Positions 11,701 to 20,929 of a stretch of DNA of 64,000 nucleotides are shown piece by piece. The notes beneath the pieces are model-generated. The model searched no databases. It was not told the DNA's origin and saw only the letters and a list, made by a program, of their open reading frames with translations. Origin of the DNA: Euphorbia lathyris (taxonomy: Eukaryota > Streptophyta > Magnoliopsida > Malpighiales > Euphorbiaceae); assembly GCF_963576675.1 (NCBI RefSeq), contig NC_088913.1, forward strand, positions 81,405,001 to 81,469,000, in the 5' to 3' direction. Numbering within the stretch: the stretch's first letter is position 1; the number at the start of each line of letters is the position of its first letter. A program made the position numbers and the translations under genes.

Positions 11701-13572
11701 AACATATTTAACCTTAATGGATAAAAAGAAAATCAACTTGATCATCAATGAAATGACAATTAATTTAAATAAATACCTGAATCTGATCACCAATATTGAC
11801 AATGAAAGCATGAGGGGCCGGTTTCACCGTAATCCAATCGTCTCCTCGCCGGACTTGAAGACCCGGGACTTGATTATCCGGCAAGAGAACCGTCATCCCC
11901 CCGGGATCCGAATGAGATGACAAGCCGAGAGTCAAGTCGGGTTGCGGACATTTCGGATAAAAATTAACCCGTAAACATGCTCCAATATTTTCCCCACCAA
12001 ATGAGTCTTGTAAACGTTGTTTTGGTAATCCAAGATTAGTAGATAATATCTTCATTAATCTCCCACATAATTCCACAACTTGCTTTCCATATTCATCAAT
12101 CACTTCCCTTCATTTAAATAAGAAAATGTTTGTTAGCTAAATTACAAAAATATTTTAACTACTTTTAACTACAAGTGGCCGGCAAAAGTTCATATTCATA
12201 TGCTTTTCTTTTAAAATATTCTTCTAAGATATAAACTTACTAGGTACGATGATTTCAAAAAAATAAAAATATCATCATTGAATATTATATCTAAATGGAT
12301 TAGAGGTTGGATTCTTTTCATTTTTAACTCATGTTGGAATAATTTCAACCACTCGACCAATTAAAAGTGTGATGCATATTAATTAAGAGAGTTTGATTGA
12401 TATTAAGAAATAAATATGTGCATATGAATTAAAAGTGTGATGCATATTAATTAAGAGAGTTTGATTGATATTAAGAAATAAATATGTGCATATGAAATTA
12501 ATTGATTAGTTGAATGTATTGGTTACAGGGTATTGTAGAATTTCTCGATAGATAAACACCTATAGTGCGTGGAAAACAGAGTGGATACAGACTTTGAAAG
12601 CTGAGAGTGCAATTTTGCACCCTAAGCAGCCCCTTTTTGTGGAGACAGGGGACTAAACAACCCCTTACAGGCAATAATGGATCCATGATTCACTGAGAGG
12701 GGGTGCTTAAGGTAATTTATGATTGCTATTTTAATTTTTTTTCAAGTGTTTTTACATAAAATATTAAAACCCAGTTCATGTTTTTGATAGAATTTTTAAC
12801 GAGCAGTGGGTTCTCAAACCCCCTTAACCCTTCTGGATGGGTCCTGCTCCCAGTAGTGGTTCCCAGAGGCCGGTGGTGCTTTAGCACTCCTGAGCCCCCC
12901 GTCTCCATCTCTGGTGGAAACTGATACTGAAAAACATAGCCGATAAATGAAAATGAAAGGCGACAGCACGAAACACGAAAATGCTACTGAAGAGGAGTTT
13001 CTGTGCGACATAGAAAAGCGGAAAAAAAGGGGGAAGTTTAGTTACCTGCAATCAGATGGTTGTGCAGGCCATTTCTTGTAATCTTTCAAGCAAAAAGGAA
13101 GATAGTGAAGAAAATAATAATCACTCCAATCAAGAATAGCACCTTTCTCAACACCTAATCTACTTCCATACCCTTCATAAGTTTTTGGTGAATTAGCAAA
13201 CTTCTGCTTCTCCTCCAAAGGCATATGAAAAAACTCCCTCCAAGCTTCTCTACTTCGATCCATCAACTCCGGTCTAACCCCATGGTTGATCACTTGAAAG
13301 AATCCCCACTCCCTACACGCCACCAAAATCTCCTCCAATGTCGCCTCTCTAACACCACCATCACCACCACCACCATCCTCATCTTCGCAGCTGAATAAGC
13401 CGCGAAGATCAATAATAGGAATATTGGCGTCAGGAGGGGAAAACTCTACCCCAGATGGACGATCCTGGGGAGGTTTGATATAACGGGTAGGGATTTGGGA
13501 GAGGCAGGTTTCGGACAAGGATTGAACACGAACAATCGGTTCAGGCCAATCTTGGAGATTATTATTGCTCAT
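8720..13572 (-). CDS. JOX: Jasmonate-induced-oxygenase-like 2OG-Fe(II) dioxygenase
   Basis: Three exons: 13572-13046, 12107-11777 and 8974-8720. All junctions are GT-AG and the phases fit (split Arg codon at junction 1, phase 0 at junction 2), giving 370 aa, the usual JOX length. The N-terminal DIOX_N domain includes the blocks ACREWGFFQVINHG and SRLGVEKGA. The iron facial triad is H241-x-D243 (SSHSDPGG) and H298 (VEHRVIV); R308-x-S310 binds 2-oxoglutarate. R222, R347 and R351 align with the three arginines, and F154 and F314 with the two phenylalanines, that I recall as jasmonate-binding in Arabidopsis JOX2. Members hydroxylate jasmonic acid to 12-OH-JA in the cytosol, lowering JA-Ile signalling. 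A related flavonoid or leucoanthocyanidin dioxygenase is possible but less likely given the binding residues. No disabling mutation is seen. Confidence 0.92.
8975..11776 (-). other. Intron 2 of the JOX-like gene (2.8 kb)
   Basis: Donor CAG|GTATTT at 11777/11776 and acceptor TTTAG|GTACTA at 8975/8974. The intron is long and AT-rich, with no coding content. It includes a CACTA-like miniature element (10534-10949); the rest shows only simple AT-rich sequence. Confidence 0.8.
10534..10949. mobile_element. CACTA-type miniature element in JOX intron 2
   Basis: It starts CACTACAGAAAAAAACAG and the right end reads CACCTATAAGAAAATC on the other strand; both resemble plant CACTA termini. Inside, a block containing AACCAAAATTGGTCACTAAC and TTATGAGTCATTAA recurs about three times. 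No transposase is present. I could not find a convincing 3-bp target duplication, so the exact ends are uncertain. Confidence 0.55.
12359..12494. repeat. 68-bp perfect tandem duplication in intron 1
   Basis: Two adjacent, essentially identical 68-bp copies (12359-12426 and 12427-12494), each starting AATTAAAAGTGTGATGCA. The lack of divergence suggests a recent replication-slippage event. Confidence 0.9.
12530..12925. other. GC-richer insert of unknown family in intron 1
   Basis: Contrasts with the AT-rich intron around it and has inverted-looking words at its ends and middle (GAGGGGGTGCTTAAG near 12697-12711; TTTAGCACTCCTGAG near 12880-12895). Open frames here match no protein I recognise. 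It looks like a small non-coding insertion, but no target duplication could be set. Confidence 0.35.
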
Positions 13573-13740
13573 GTTGGGTGTTTGTGTCTTGTTTGGTTGT
13601 GTGTTGTTCTATTGATTGGAAAGAACATATGGAAACATGAAAAAACAAACAAGATTTGAAGGTTTTAAAGGAAGCGAAAATGGAGAAAGAGAACGTGAAA
13701 ATAATGTGCACTTATAATATGTGAATATGGTGAGTAAAGA
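13573..13740 (-). promoter_or_regulatory. Proximal promoter / 5' UTR of the JOX-like gene
   Basis: On the minus strand a TATA-like TATTATAAG lies near 13712-13722, about 140-150 bp before the ATG at 13572. A T/G-box (AACGTG on the plus strand, 13692-13697) sits close to the inferred start site. MYC2-type bHLH factors are known to bind this motif in jasmonate-responsive promoters, which would suit a JOX gene. A single hexamer is weak evidence. Confidence 0.4.
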
Positions 13741-14426
13741 GAATAATGACATTTTATGTCATTTTCATTACACATTTTACATTTATATATGCTATTGTAT
13801 ATAGTGGTGTCACCATGTACTTTCATACTATGTTTTAGACGAGTAAATTGAATACATTCAATTCTTAATAATATCTTTTTTATTATAATCTAGATATTTT
13901 ATACACTGGACTTGATATATTGAGTTTCTATTAATCTCGATCAATTAGTCTGAGAGGTTATGATTTTTTTTTTTTATAGAAATTGGGATGAGACAGAACT
14001 TGGGCGGGGTGAGCACCCATAACCCAAGAACTGACAAACCCGCAATATATTAATAAAAGAAAAAAGTGAGTGTGTGAACAAGAGAAGATGAATGAGAACA
14101 AACAAAAAGAAGGGGGAGGAGAGAACTAATTGAATCAAAATATTACGATGGTATTTTTTTTTTCAAACGCACTCTTGTGGTTTACAAAATTTTGCATTTA
14201 GGTTCACTTTGTCAGAATTTAGCTGATAATGATCTCGAAATTAAAATTTTCAAGAGTTAAATGATATTTTAAGCAACTTTAATTCTTCAAATTTTTAGGT
14301 TTGAGGTCATCTAGGTATTTTTTTTATAAGAGGGAAAGTTAATATTTACATAGAGAAAACTCTAAAAATGATGATTTTAAAAAATTAAAAATATGGTTTC
14401 ATAGTAAATATGATACTAAACAACGG
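13741..14426. other. Spacer with a MITE-like remnant
   Basis: AT-rich upstream region. About 14150-14330 resembles the inside of the MITE at 20512-20912 (shared words around ATGATATTTTAA and CTTTAATTCTTCAAA), suggesting a decayed relative. No gene is seen. Confidence 0.45.
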
Positions 14427-14500
14427 GTGTTACCGTACACCGCCCCTTTTTTACAGCCCCCGCCCCTTCCATACCCATTATGCCCCTTCCATTATTTTTT
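14427..14500. repeat. Left terminal inverted repeat of the MULE
   Basis: Starts near GTGTTACCGTACACCGCC and includes two CCGCCCC words and TATGCCCCTTCC. The opposite end read on the minus strand gives GTGATTTGCTTCACGCCGC, then CACCGCC and TTGCCCCTTCC, with similar order and spacing but many substitutions. Confidence 0.6.
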
Positions 14501-14565
14501 AAAAAATTTTGAAATCACCCTTCTCTCTCTCTCTCTCACCCGAACAAAGCACGTAACCAAAAATT

Positions 14566-15786
14566 ATGGATCCGAGAACGTCGGAACACCAAAACTCCGA
14601 AGACGAGGTAATGATTTAATATATTTTTAAATTTTTTAAATTTAATGTATTAAATTTTTGTATTTTTTTAAAGTTTATGCGGGGCGGGCGCTGGACCCAC
14701 CCCTGTTCAGACCTAGGCGGGTCCAGGACCCGCCATGGTTCAGAGTAAGACGGGTCCAGGACCCGCCCACATCTGAAGGGTGGCGGGTACTGGACCCGCC
14801 CTCGTCTGAATGTTGGCGGGTCCTGGACCCGCCTGCCTATGTACAGGAGGTCCAAGGACCCGTTTTGCGACTAATCTAACTTTAGTTCTTCTTGCATGTA
14901 TTTTCAGGAGGCAGCTAGAGTTTGGGTTGGAGACGGAATCGATTATAGTCCTTATTTCATAACGAGCACAGTATTTCAAACAAGTGTGGAAGCAATTCAA
15001 TGGGCGAAAAACATTGCAATCAAAAATGGTTTCGAGATCGTTATTTCATCGCATAAACACAGAGGTAAACAAAGTCTTCTGAGATGTTCACGTGGCGAAC
15101 GGTATAGAGGATTGCCTATTCCCTTAGAAGATGGTTTAAGTAGGAAAACAAAAACTAAAGCGTGCGGCTGTCCATTTCGGCTAAAAGTCAAGCAGTTGCA
15201 AGATTTTTCGGGTTGGCAGATCGTTGCTAATGCTGGGGAGCAGAGTACGCATAATCATGAAATGATAGTTTATGAGGAGGGACACTGACAGATTAGCGGG
15301 CTTAGTCCAGCAGCGAAGCTAATTGTGCGTGACATGAGTTCGTATCAAGCAAAGCCGTGTGCTATTATGACGGCACTTCGTACGAAACATCCAGAAGATA
15401 ACCCAACAATAAAGCATGTATACAATTATAGAGACCGGTTGAGGAAGGATGGGTTTGAGGGTAGAGATATGATTAGTCAGTTTTTTCACCTTGCCGTCAC
15501 GAACAAGTATTATCATGCTTTGCTTGCTGATTCAGAAACTAATGTGTTAACACATGTATTTATGGCACATCCAGCTTCTGTTGAATTACTACGAACGTAC
15601 CACTGGTATATTGGCATGGATTCAACATACAAGACCAACAAGTACAAAATGCCATTCTTCGAAATTGTTGGGATGACTCCATGCAACAACAATTTCAAAA
15701 TCGCGTATAGAATCATTTGTGTTCCTTTTACTATTAAATGTTTATTAAGTCCAGAGCTATATTATTATAGGTTCTGCTGCCACTGA
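14566..15786 (+). pseudogene. FAR1-type DNA-binding / MULE transposase, truncated
   Basis: Exon 1 is 14566-14607 (14 codons, donor GAG|GTAATG); exon 2 starts at 14908 after TTTTCAG. The first part has the FAR1-like zinc domain: CGCPFRLKV followed by HNHEM (near 15160-15265). The MULE transposase core follows: GMDSTYKTNKYKMPFFEIVG (15614-15673) includes the catalytic Asp region. There is one in-frame TGA (15286-15288), probably from CGA. Past FKIAY (about 15708) homology stops; the rest of the catalytic domain and the SWIM zinc finger are missing, and the sequence jumps to the OTU domain. The transposase normally binds the TIRs and cuts; this copy cannot. Confidence 0.8.
14683..14862. repeat. 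Left array: six 19-bp palindromes every 33 bp
   Basis: Units based on GGCGGGTCCWGGACCCGCC start at 14683, 14716, 14749, 14782, 14815 and about 14846; the first and last are degenerate. The palindrome has 9-bp arms and a single central A/T. It lies in the first intron of the transposase gene and in both strands creates spurious proline- and glycine-rich open frames. Confidence 0.95.
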
Positions 15787-16410
15787 ATGTGATATTACTG
15801 ATTACCATAATTATGACAAAATCGTTGAAATCATAAAGCCTTATATTGAATCCTATCTCGATGTCAAGGGTGATGGTAACTGTGGGTTCCGTGTTGTGGC
15901 AGACCGAGTATTCGGTGATGAAGAGAGTTGGTATTTTGTTAGAACGGCTATAGTGAATGAAATAATTGCTAAACGTTCTTTATACGAGCCAATTTACTAT
16001 GATGGGATTGCAGCGGCAGTTAAGCGGATTGCTTGGGATGGTGGGAATTGTACAGATGACCATTGGATGATAACTTTTGATGATCTGTATCCGATTGCGT
16101 CATTATACAATGCTGCTGTATTCTTTTTCGGATATGGGAATGGAGGGAGCTTATTTTCATTGGTACTGTGCTGCCACTGTATGCACCCGCAACTGCTACA
16201 CGACCACAATGAGAAATTGTCATTGCTCATTTAGGTCGTCGGTGTGAACATTATATTCGGCTGGACTTATCCAGCGATTTTCCAGTGCCGCCGATACTAC
16301 TTAACTGGAACATATGTCGTGACAATAGTGTCGAAGGATGGGACCTTTTGTATGCAGATCAGCGAATACAGTGGGATACATTATCAAGAGCTGTAGGATA
16401 TGGCATTTAG
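15770..16410 (+). pseudogene. OTU-type cysteine protease domain
   Basis: Continues the plus-strand gene after the deletion. DVKGDGNCGFRVVA (around 15860-15900) holds the OTU catalytic Asp and Cys; RRCEHYIRLDL (near 16240) supplies a matching His. A frameshift near 16155 and an in-frame TGA at 16210-16212 separate the two halves; the terminal stop is at 16408. OTU domains cleave ubiquitin or ubiquitin-like links. Fusion to MULE transposases is known in plants, but the role there is unclear. Confidence 0.75.
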
Positions 16411-16429
16411 TGTCATTACTTTTTAGTGA

Positions 16430-16700
16430 ACTTACTTTTTTAATGTCAAACATTGGAATTACTGTTTAATTGGAATTACTGTTTAATTGAAATTACTTAA
16501 CTGCAGATTACTGTTTAATTGGAATTACTGTTTAATTGGAATTACTGTTTAATTGAAATTACTTAACTGCAGATTACTGTTTAATTGGAATTACTGTTTA
16601 ATTGGAATTACTGTTTAATTGAAATTACTTAACTGCAGATTACTGTTTAATTGGAATTACTGTTTTTTTTTTTTTTGGTAAGACATTGGAATTACTGTTT
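16430..16700. repeat. Tandem repeat with 66-bp higher-order period
   Basis: Units of about 16-17 bp built on ATTACTGTTTAATTGGA are organised into a 66-bp higher-order unit marked by CTGCAG at 16501, 16567 and 16633. The array fills the gap between the convergent OTU and PMD gene ends. It is non-coding. Confidence 0.9.
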
Positions 16701-16827
16701 AATTGGAATTACTAATGACTAAAATAAACATACTAAAAATACTGTCTAGTACATACTAATATTACTGTTTAGTACGAATGAAACAACTAAAATAAACATA
16801 CTAGTAATACTGTTTAAACATCAATAA
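16701..16827. other. Intergenic gap inside the MULE
   Basis: AT-rich sequence after the 66-bp repeat array and before the stop codon of the PMD gene; the 3' UTR of the PMD gene is expected here. Nothing else is visible. Confidence 0.5.
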
Positions 16828-19104
16828 TCATTTGGCCAAATGCCAATCATGCATAAGCTTATCCACTTCCTCCGCCCACATCTCTGCCGTATCTTCATTT
16901 ACGCGTCGAAGAGCTGCTAACATGCCAGTGCCCACAGTAGTCCACCGATTAACCCACTGCAAAAAAAAAAAAAAACACAAAACAAAATTTCTTAATTAAT
17001 ATTAATGTTAGAAACTCGTATTAACTTGATAAAATCAAATTTACTTACAATCTCATTGTTCAAACGAGTGAGAACCGTCTGTGGGTGTACATCCATATCG
17101 GGCATGATGTGTGGATGCGAATATCTAGTGTACCACTCCATGTATGTCTCATCACATGCTGATGGAATCTGAGCAAGCGTGTATATCATCAACATGAGCG
17201 TCGATACTGCTGGGAAAAATGACCAACTATCGTCAGCAACCACAACTGGATGCTCTAACCGATACCGACTGCTATTCCAAGGACGTACAACCTTCGTGCC
17301 CCTGAAAACAGGCATGGGTACAATCTGGATATACCCCAACTGACGGAGACATCTATCAGGCATATACGGCTCCATGACATCCCGATATCGTATCCATCCT
17401 CTATAGATAGTCCTAGGAGTGCGGGTCACTATGTCAGGACCGTATGGCATCCACATCACTTACAAATGTAAAAAGTTAATTATTATAAAAGTAAATTAAT
17501 ATCTTCCTAAAAAGTTTATTACTGTACAAGTAGAAATCGTACCTCCGCCGCTGTCAATCTATCAAGACGGCGACGCAAATCTCTCAAACGAGTCTCTGTC
17601 TTGGACTGCTGTGGCGTGATCCAAATACGAGCTCGGGGAGCCTCCGGATGGGGTGTGAGTCCCTCTCGCTGAGGTCTGAAACACGGAAAATACTCGTATA
17701 TCCACGCTTGCAAAAGAGTCAGACAACCCGCTATCTGTCCACAATTTCCTCTACTAGCAACACCTAGCTGCCGGTATAGGTATGCTAGTGTAGCTGTGCC
17801 CCAGGAGTAGCCAGCCACATCCTCTACCCCATCCTGCACCTCTAGTACGCACGCGGGTCAGATTCGATCGCCACTCTTGTCTATAAACAAGGTGCAACCG
17901 AACATCAAAAACATCCACCCGATAGCCTCAAACTCGGACATCCGACCTACAGAGCATAAAGAGACAACTGAATTGCAGAATACCCCGCCACCTTTCCAAT
18001 GGGTAGCCAGCAGCTCATTTCTATTCACCCCAAACACCTCCATCACTACCGACTGAAGCTGTTCCCCACCAATGCTATCAGACACCAGTCGCCCCTCAAC
18101 TGGGATACGTAGAATCTCCCAGACGTCATGCAGCATAATCGTCATCTCCCCAAATGGCATGTGAAATGATGACGTATCTGGCTGCCATCGCTCCACAAAA
18201 GCACATATAAGGGGCATATCAATGTGTGTGTACATGGTAGATGGGAGGTGTGATAGTTGTGATCCCCGTATAAGCGCCCTGACCTCTGGACGAGCACTCT
18301 TATACCAGTCATTTAATGTCCTGCAGAATGTCCCTCTAGTGTGGCCCCTGAGCTCCGACCTAAGCTGTCCGGTCCATATGGTAGAAGCGACATGTCCCAA
18401 GAAGCTGGGAATCACAGTACCATCAATTGGTCCATCGGGGACCGGATCCGTGACAACTCAGTCATCCTCTACAACATTCCTCGAGCGCTTACTACTTCCT
18501 ACAATATAGTATTAAACATATAACATTTATACCATTTTTCTATAGTAAAGTAAATTAATAAATAAAAATTATGATAAAAATGTAAATTATTTACCAGATG
18601 ACTCGGCACGACCACCCTTCCCCTTCGACGCCCGACGAACTGGGCTAGGGTCGCTCTCGGGAAGGTCCTCACCATCATCCATGGTAGCATAATCCTCATC
18701 GTCACTCATGGGCCGCTGTACTGTCACGTGCGCCATTTGAGCATCCGCCATGAGCTTCTCGGCTTCTCGATCCCTCCGAACAGATGCTGTAACACCACGT
18801 CTAGCAGGATGGCGAGGTCCGGAACCCTCTTCAATGTGACGCTGGAAAATAAACATTCAACAGTTACTAAAAGCAATACGCTAAATTTCGCAAAAGAGCA
18901 AGCTAAATGCGCTAAATACAATCCCTAAATATTTATAAAAACTACACGTTAAAGTTCTACAAAAAAAATACACTAAATATGTTCTAAAAACAACACGTTA
19001 ATATTTCTAAAAAAGATACGCTAAATATGTTCTAAAAAACACGTTAATATTTCTAAAATAAATGCGCTAAATATTTATAATTTTTTTTTAGTTGTTAGTT
19101 TTTT

Positions 19105-19121
19105 GTCCCGAAAATCGGGAC
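19105..19121. repeat. Inner flanking palindrome (GTCCCGA...TCGGGAC)
   Basis: GTCCCGAAAATCGGGAC, inside an imperfect longer inverted repeat. It marks the inner edge of the right palindrome array and matches the palindrome on the other side of the array. Confidence 0.85.
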
Positions 19122-19144
19122 AGAAAACGACTTATCTCTTGACT

Positions 19145-19328
19145 GGCAGGTCCAGGACCCGCCAGTATTGAGACCATGGCGGGTCCAGGACCCGCCATGG
19201 ACAAAAGCGTGGCGGGTCCAGGACCCGCCAAGGACAAAAGCGTGGCGGGTCCAGGACCCGCCATGGTTTTGAGCATGGCGGGTCCTGGACCCGCCACGCT
19301 TTTGTCCATGGCGGGTCCTGGACCCGCC
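19145..19328. repeat. Right array: six 19-bp palindromes every 33 bp
   Basis: Units start at 19145, 19178, 19211, 19244, 19277 and 19310: exactly 33 bp apart. Five are perfect GGCGGGTCCWGGACCCGCC; the first has one change. The core is the same as in the left array, but the spacers differ (here often AAGGACAAAAGCGT-like), so the palindromes are conserved beyond the spacers. Confidence 0.97.
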
Positions 19329-19345
19329 ATGGTCTTAAAACTTGT

Positions 19346-19376
19346 GTTTTCTGTCCCGAATTTCGGGACAGAAAAC
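19346..19376. repeat. 31-bp perfect palindrome
   Basis: Arms of 15 bp (starting GTTTTCTGTCCCGAA) around one central T, with no mismatch. It lies between the right array and exon 1 of the PMD gene and shares its core with 19105-19121. Confidence 0.95.
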
Positions 19377-19544
19377 TTAAAAAAAAAAAAAAAAAACTGA
19401 AAAAAATAGAAACACGTACCGAAATGAGCCCGATTGCCTTTCCTTTACCTCCACGTCCAGCCATAATTAGTCCGGGTTTTCTTTTGGTTTGAACTAAAGT
19501 GTTTGGGAGTTAGAAATTGAATTTGAACTGAATATTTCAAATAT

Positions 19545-19613
19545 AAGGGAAGGGGCAAAATTGTAATTTGGAGGCGGTGTGTGGGAATTAAGGAGCGGCG
19601 TGAAGCAAATCAC
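19545..19613. repeat. Right terminal inverted repeat of the MULE
   Basis: Read on the minus strand from 19613 it gives GTGATTTGCTTCACGCCGC, CACACCGCC and TTGCCCCTTCC, parallel to the left end. It is diverged; the precise end is uncertain by several bases. Confidence 0.6.
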
Positions 19614-20511
19614 ATTAAATATGTCTACTCAAATTGAAATCTAACTTAAAAGAATTCAAATCTTTTTTTATAGTAGAAAATTCAAAATTTTGAATTTGTA
19701 ATAGAACTAACATATAATTATATATCTAAACTTGTAACGTTAAAACGTTTGACACTCTATATTTATATTCAGACTTATTATATACATACAATCCGGAATA
19801 CATGATACATACCCAAAATTAAAGTATGCTAAATTAACAAATAAATAATAAAAGTGCAATAACTCTAACTAGACAAATTAAGCAAACCGGTATAATACTC
19901 GGCTGTTCAGATTATCCAAATAGAAGTAGGAGCAGAAAGAAGGATGTGTGTCCCACCAGAGCTGTTCCGAGCTAATCCGACCGAAGTTGGCAAGAGCATC
20001 TGCCACCTGGCTCCTTTCCCTAAAGATGTGAGAAACCACAACGTTCACACTGGCAAGGCGATCTAGACAGATACCCTACACTCATTAATTAAGACAATGA
20101 ATGAGTAATTAATGTCAAACTCTTAAGGCAAAACAGAAAAACATTGCTCCGATAAATAATATGAAATAAAAAAAATTGATCAAATGTGACAATTATTTTA
20201 TACATATAATTATACATCTCCAGTAATAATAACATATGCTCAACTTTTATATAAATTAAAGAATCATTTGTCAAAATATTACTAAAAAGTTCTATGTTTA
20301 GGATTTTTTTCTTTAAATGTAGATGAATCTTTTTATTAATACCAGATCATGAAAGATTTACTTTTTATTTCCTAAAATACCATAAACTACCATATATTTA
20401 AAACAAAGATATGCTACTTTAATATATAAAATACAAGATTTGTAATAAATAACATAACTCAGTTGGTAATGAATTTAGATTCATCCTCTTAAAAAGTTTT
20501 AGGTAAATTAC
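19614..20511. other. AT-rich spacer with a LINE fragment
   Basis: Mostly AT-rich non-coding DNA. The only recognisable content is the LINE RNase H fragment at 19886-20075. Confidence 0.6.
19886..20075 (-). pseudogene. LINE RNase H C-terminal fragment
   Basis: The minus strand reads VVVSHIFRERSQVADALANFG followed by WWDTHPSFCSYF, the usual C-terminal end of the RNase H domain in plant LINE ORF2 (consensus HI.RE.NQVADALA). Only this end is present. Confidence 0.65.
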
Positions 20512-20912
20512 ATACTAAACTTTATTTATTTTTACGGTATGACCAATAAACTTCAAAACATTATATAAAAATCACTCAATTTTGTACTTTGATGATATTT
20601 TAAACAATTTTAATTCTTCAAAAAGTTCTAAAGTCATTTATGTGTTGTTTGGTTAGAAGAGGGAAAACTCTAGAAATTGTGGTTTTGGAAAAAAAAAAAA
20701 AAATGTTTTCAAGGTAAATGTTGTTCTAAACAACTTTAATTCCTGAACATTTTCATTTTGAGATCGTTAACAGTCATTTTAAGGCATTAGTTAAAGTTAA
20801 GAAGATATAATATTAGAAAGTGTAAAGTTGAGTGACTTTTATGTTATGTTTTGAAGTTCAGTGATCATACCATAAAAATAAGTAAAGCTCAGTGGTCTGG
20901 ATGTAATTTACC
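20512..20912. mobile_element. 401-bp MITE with GGTAAATTACAT termini
   Basis: Long imperfect terminal inverted repeats start GGTAAATTACAT and extend about 70 bp through TTTATTTATTTTTACGGTATG. It has no coding capacity. Relatives lie at 21865-22245 and about 14150-14330. No clear target duplication was found, so the superfamily is open. Confidence 0.7.
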
Positions 20913-20929
20913 CGATATTGATTGTTTAG

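Larger units (their letters stand above)
12108..13045 (-). other. Intron 1 of the JOX-like gene (0.94 kb)
   Basis: Donor TGCAG|GTAAC at 13046/13045 and acceptor TGAAG|GGAAG at 12108/12107; splicing rebuilds Arg-Glu-Val-Ile-Asp as in JOX relatives. The intron contains a 68-bp tandem duplication and a GC-richer insert of unknown family, both listed separately. Confidence 0.85.
18842..19419 (-). other. Intron 1 of the PMD gene with repeat blocks
   Basis: Between exon 1 (donor TCG|GTACG at 19420/19419) and exon 2 (acceptor TTCCAG at 18842). It holds the right palindrome array, two GTCCCGA palindromes, and at 18950-19080 a short tandem repeat of about 48 bp built on CTAAATATGTTCTAAAA. Confidence 0.8.
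16828..19464 (-). pseudogene. Plant mobile domain (PMD / MAIN-like) protein
   Basis: Exons: 19464-19420 (start MAGRGGKGKA), 18841-18595, 18498-17543, about 17459-17049 and 16956-16828. The PMD core is in exon 3: ERWQPDTSSFHMPFGEMTIM, DVWEILRIPVEG and GYSWGTATLAYLYRQL. Exon 4 starts MWMPYGPD; the last exon ends WHLAK. Most junctions are clean GT-AG, but the 3-4 junction does not keep frame exactly. Two in-frame TGA codons (18458-18460 and 17858-17860) each look like CGA>TGA. PMD proteins such as MAIN act in nuclear genome maintenance and silencing, and PMDs are frequent passengers of MULE and Ty3 elements. Related genes are often annotated as serine/threonine phosphatase 7 long form homologs although no phosphatase domain is present. 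Confidence 0.8.
14427..19613. mobile_element. MULE with OTU and plant mobile domain genes
   Basis: A roughly 5.2-kb Mutator-like element. Diverged terminal inverted repeats are recognisable (CACCGCCCCTT...GCCCCTTCC at the left; its relative on the other strand at the right). Convergent genes lie inside: FAR1/MULE transposase plus OTU protease on the plus strand, and a PMD protein on the minus strand. Each gene has a tiny first exon next to its TIR and a first intron filled with six 33-bp-spaced palindromes. A clean 8-11 bp target duplication is not visible, so the ends are approximate. Premature TGA codons and a deletion inside the transposase indicate a non-autonomous copy. Confidence 0.8.

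Noticed and set aside
14616..14879. Overlapping proline-rich open frames on both strands
   Set aside because: Produced by the 33-bp palindrome array in an intron, not coding.
19088..19464. Three overlapping repeat-rich open frames
   Set aside because: Again palindrome-array artefacts; only the first 15 codons from 19464 (minus) are a real exon.
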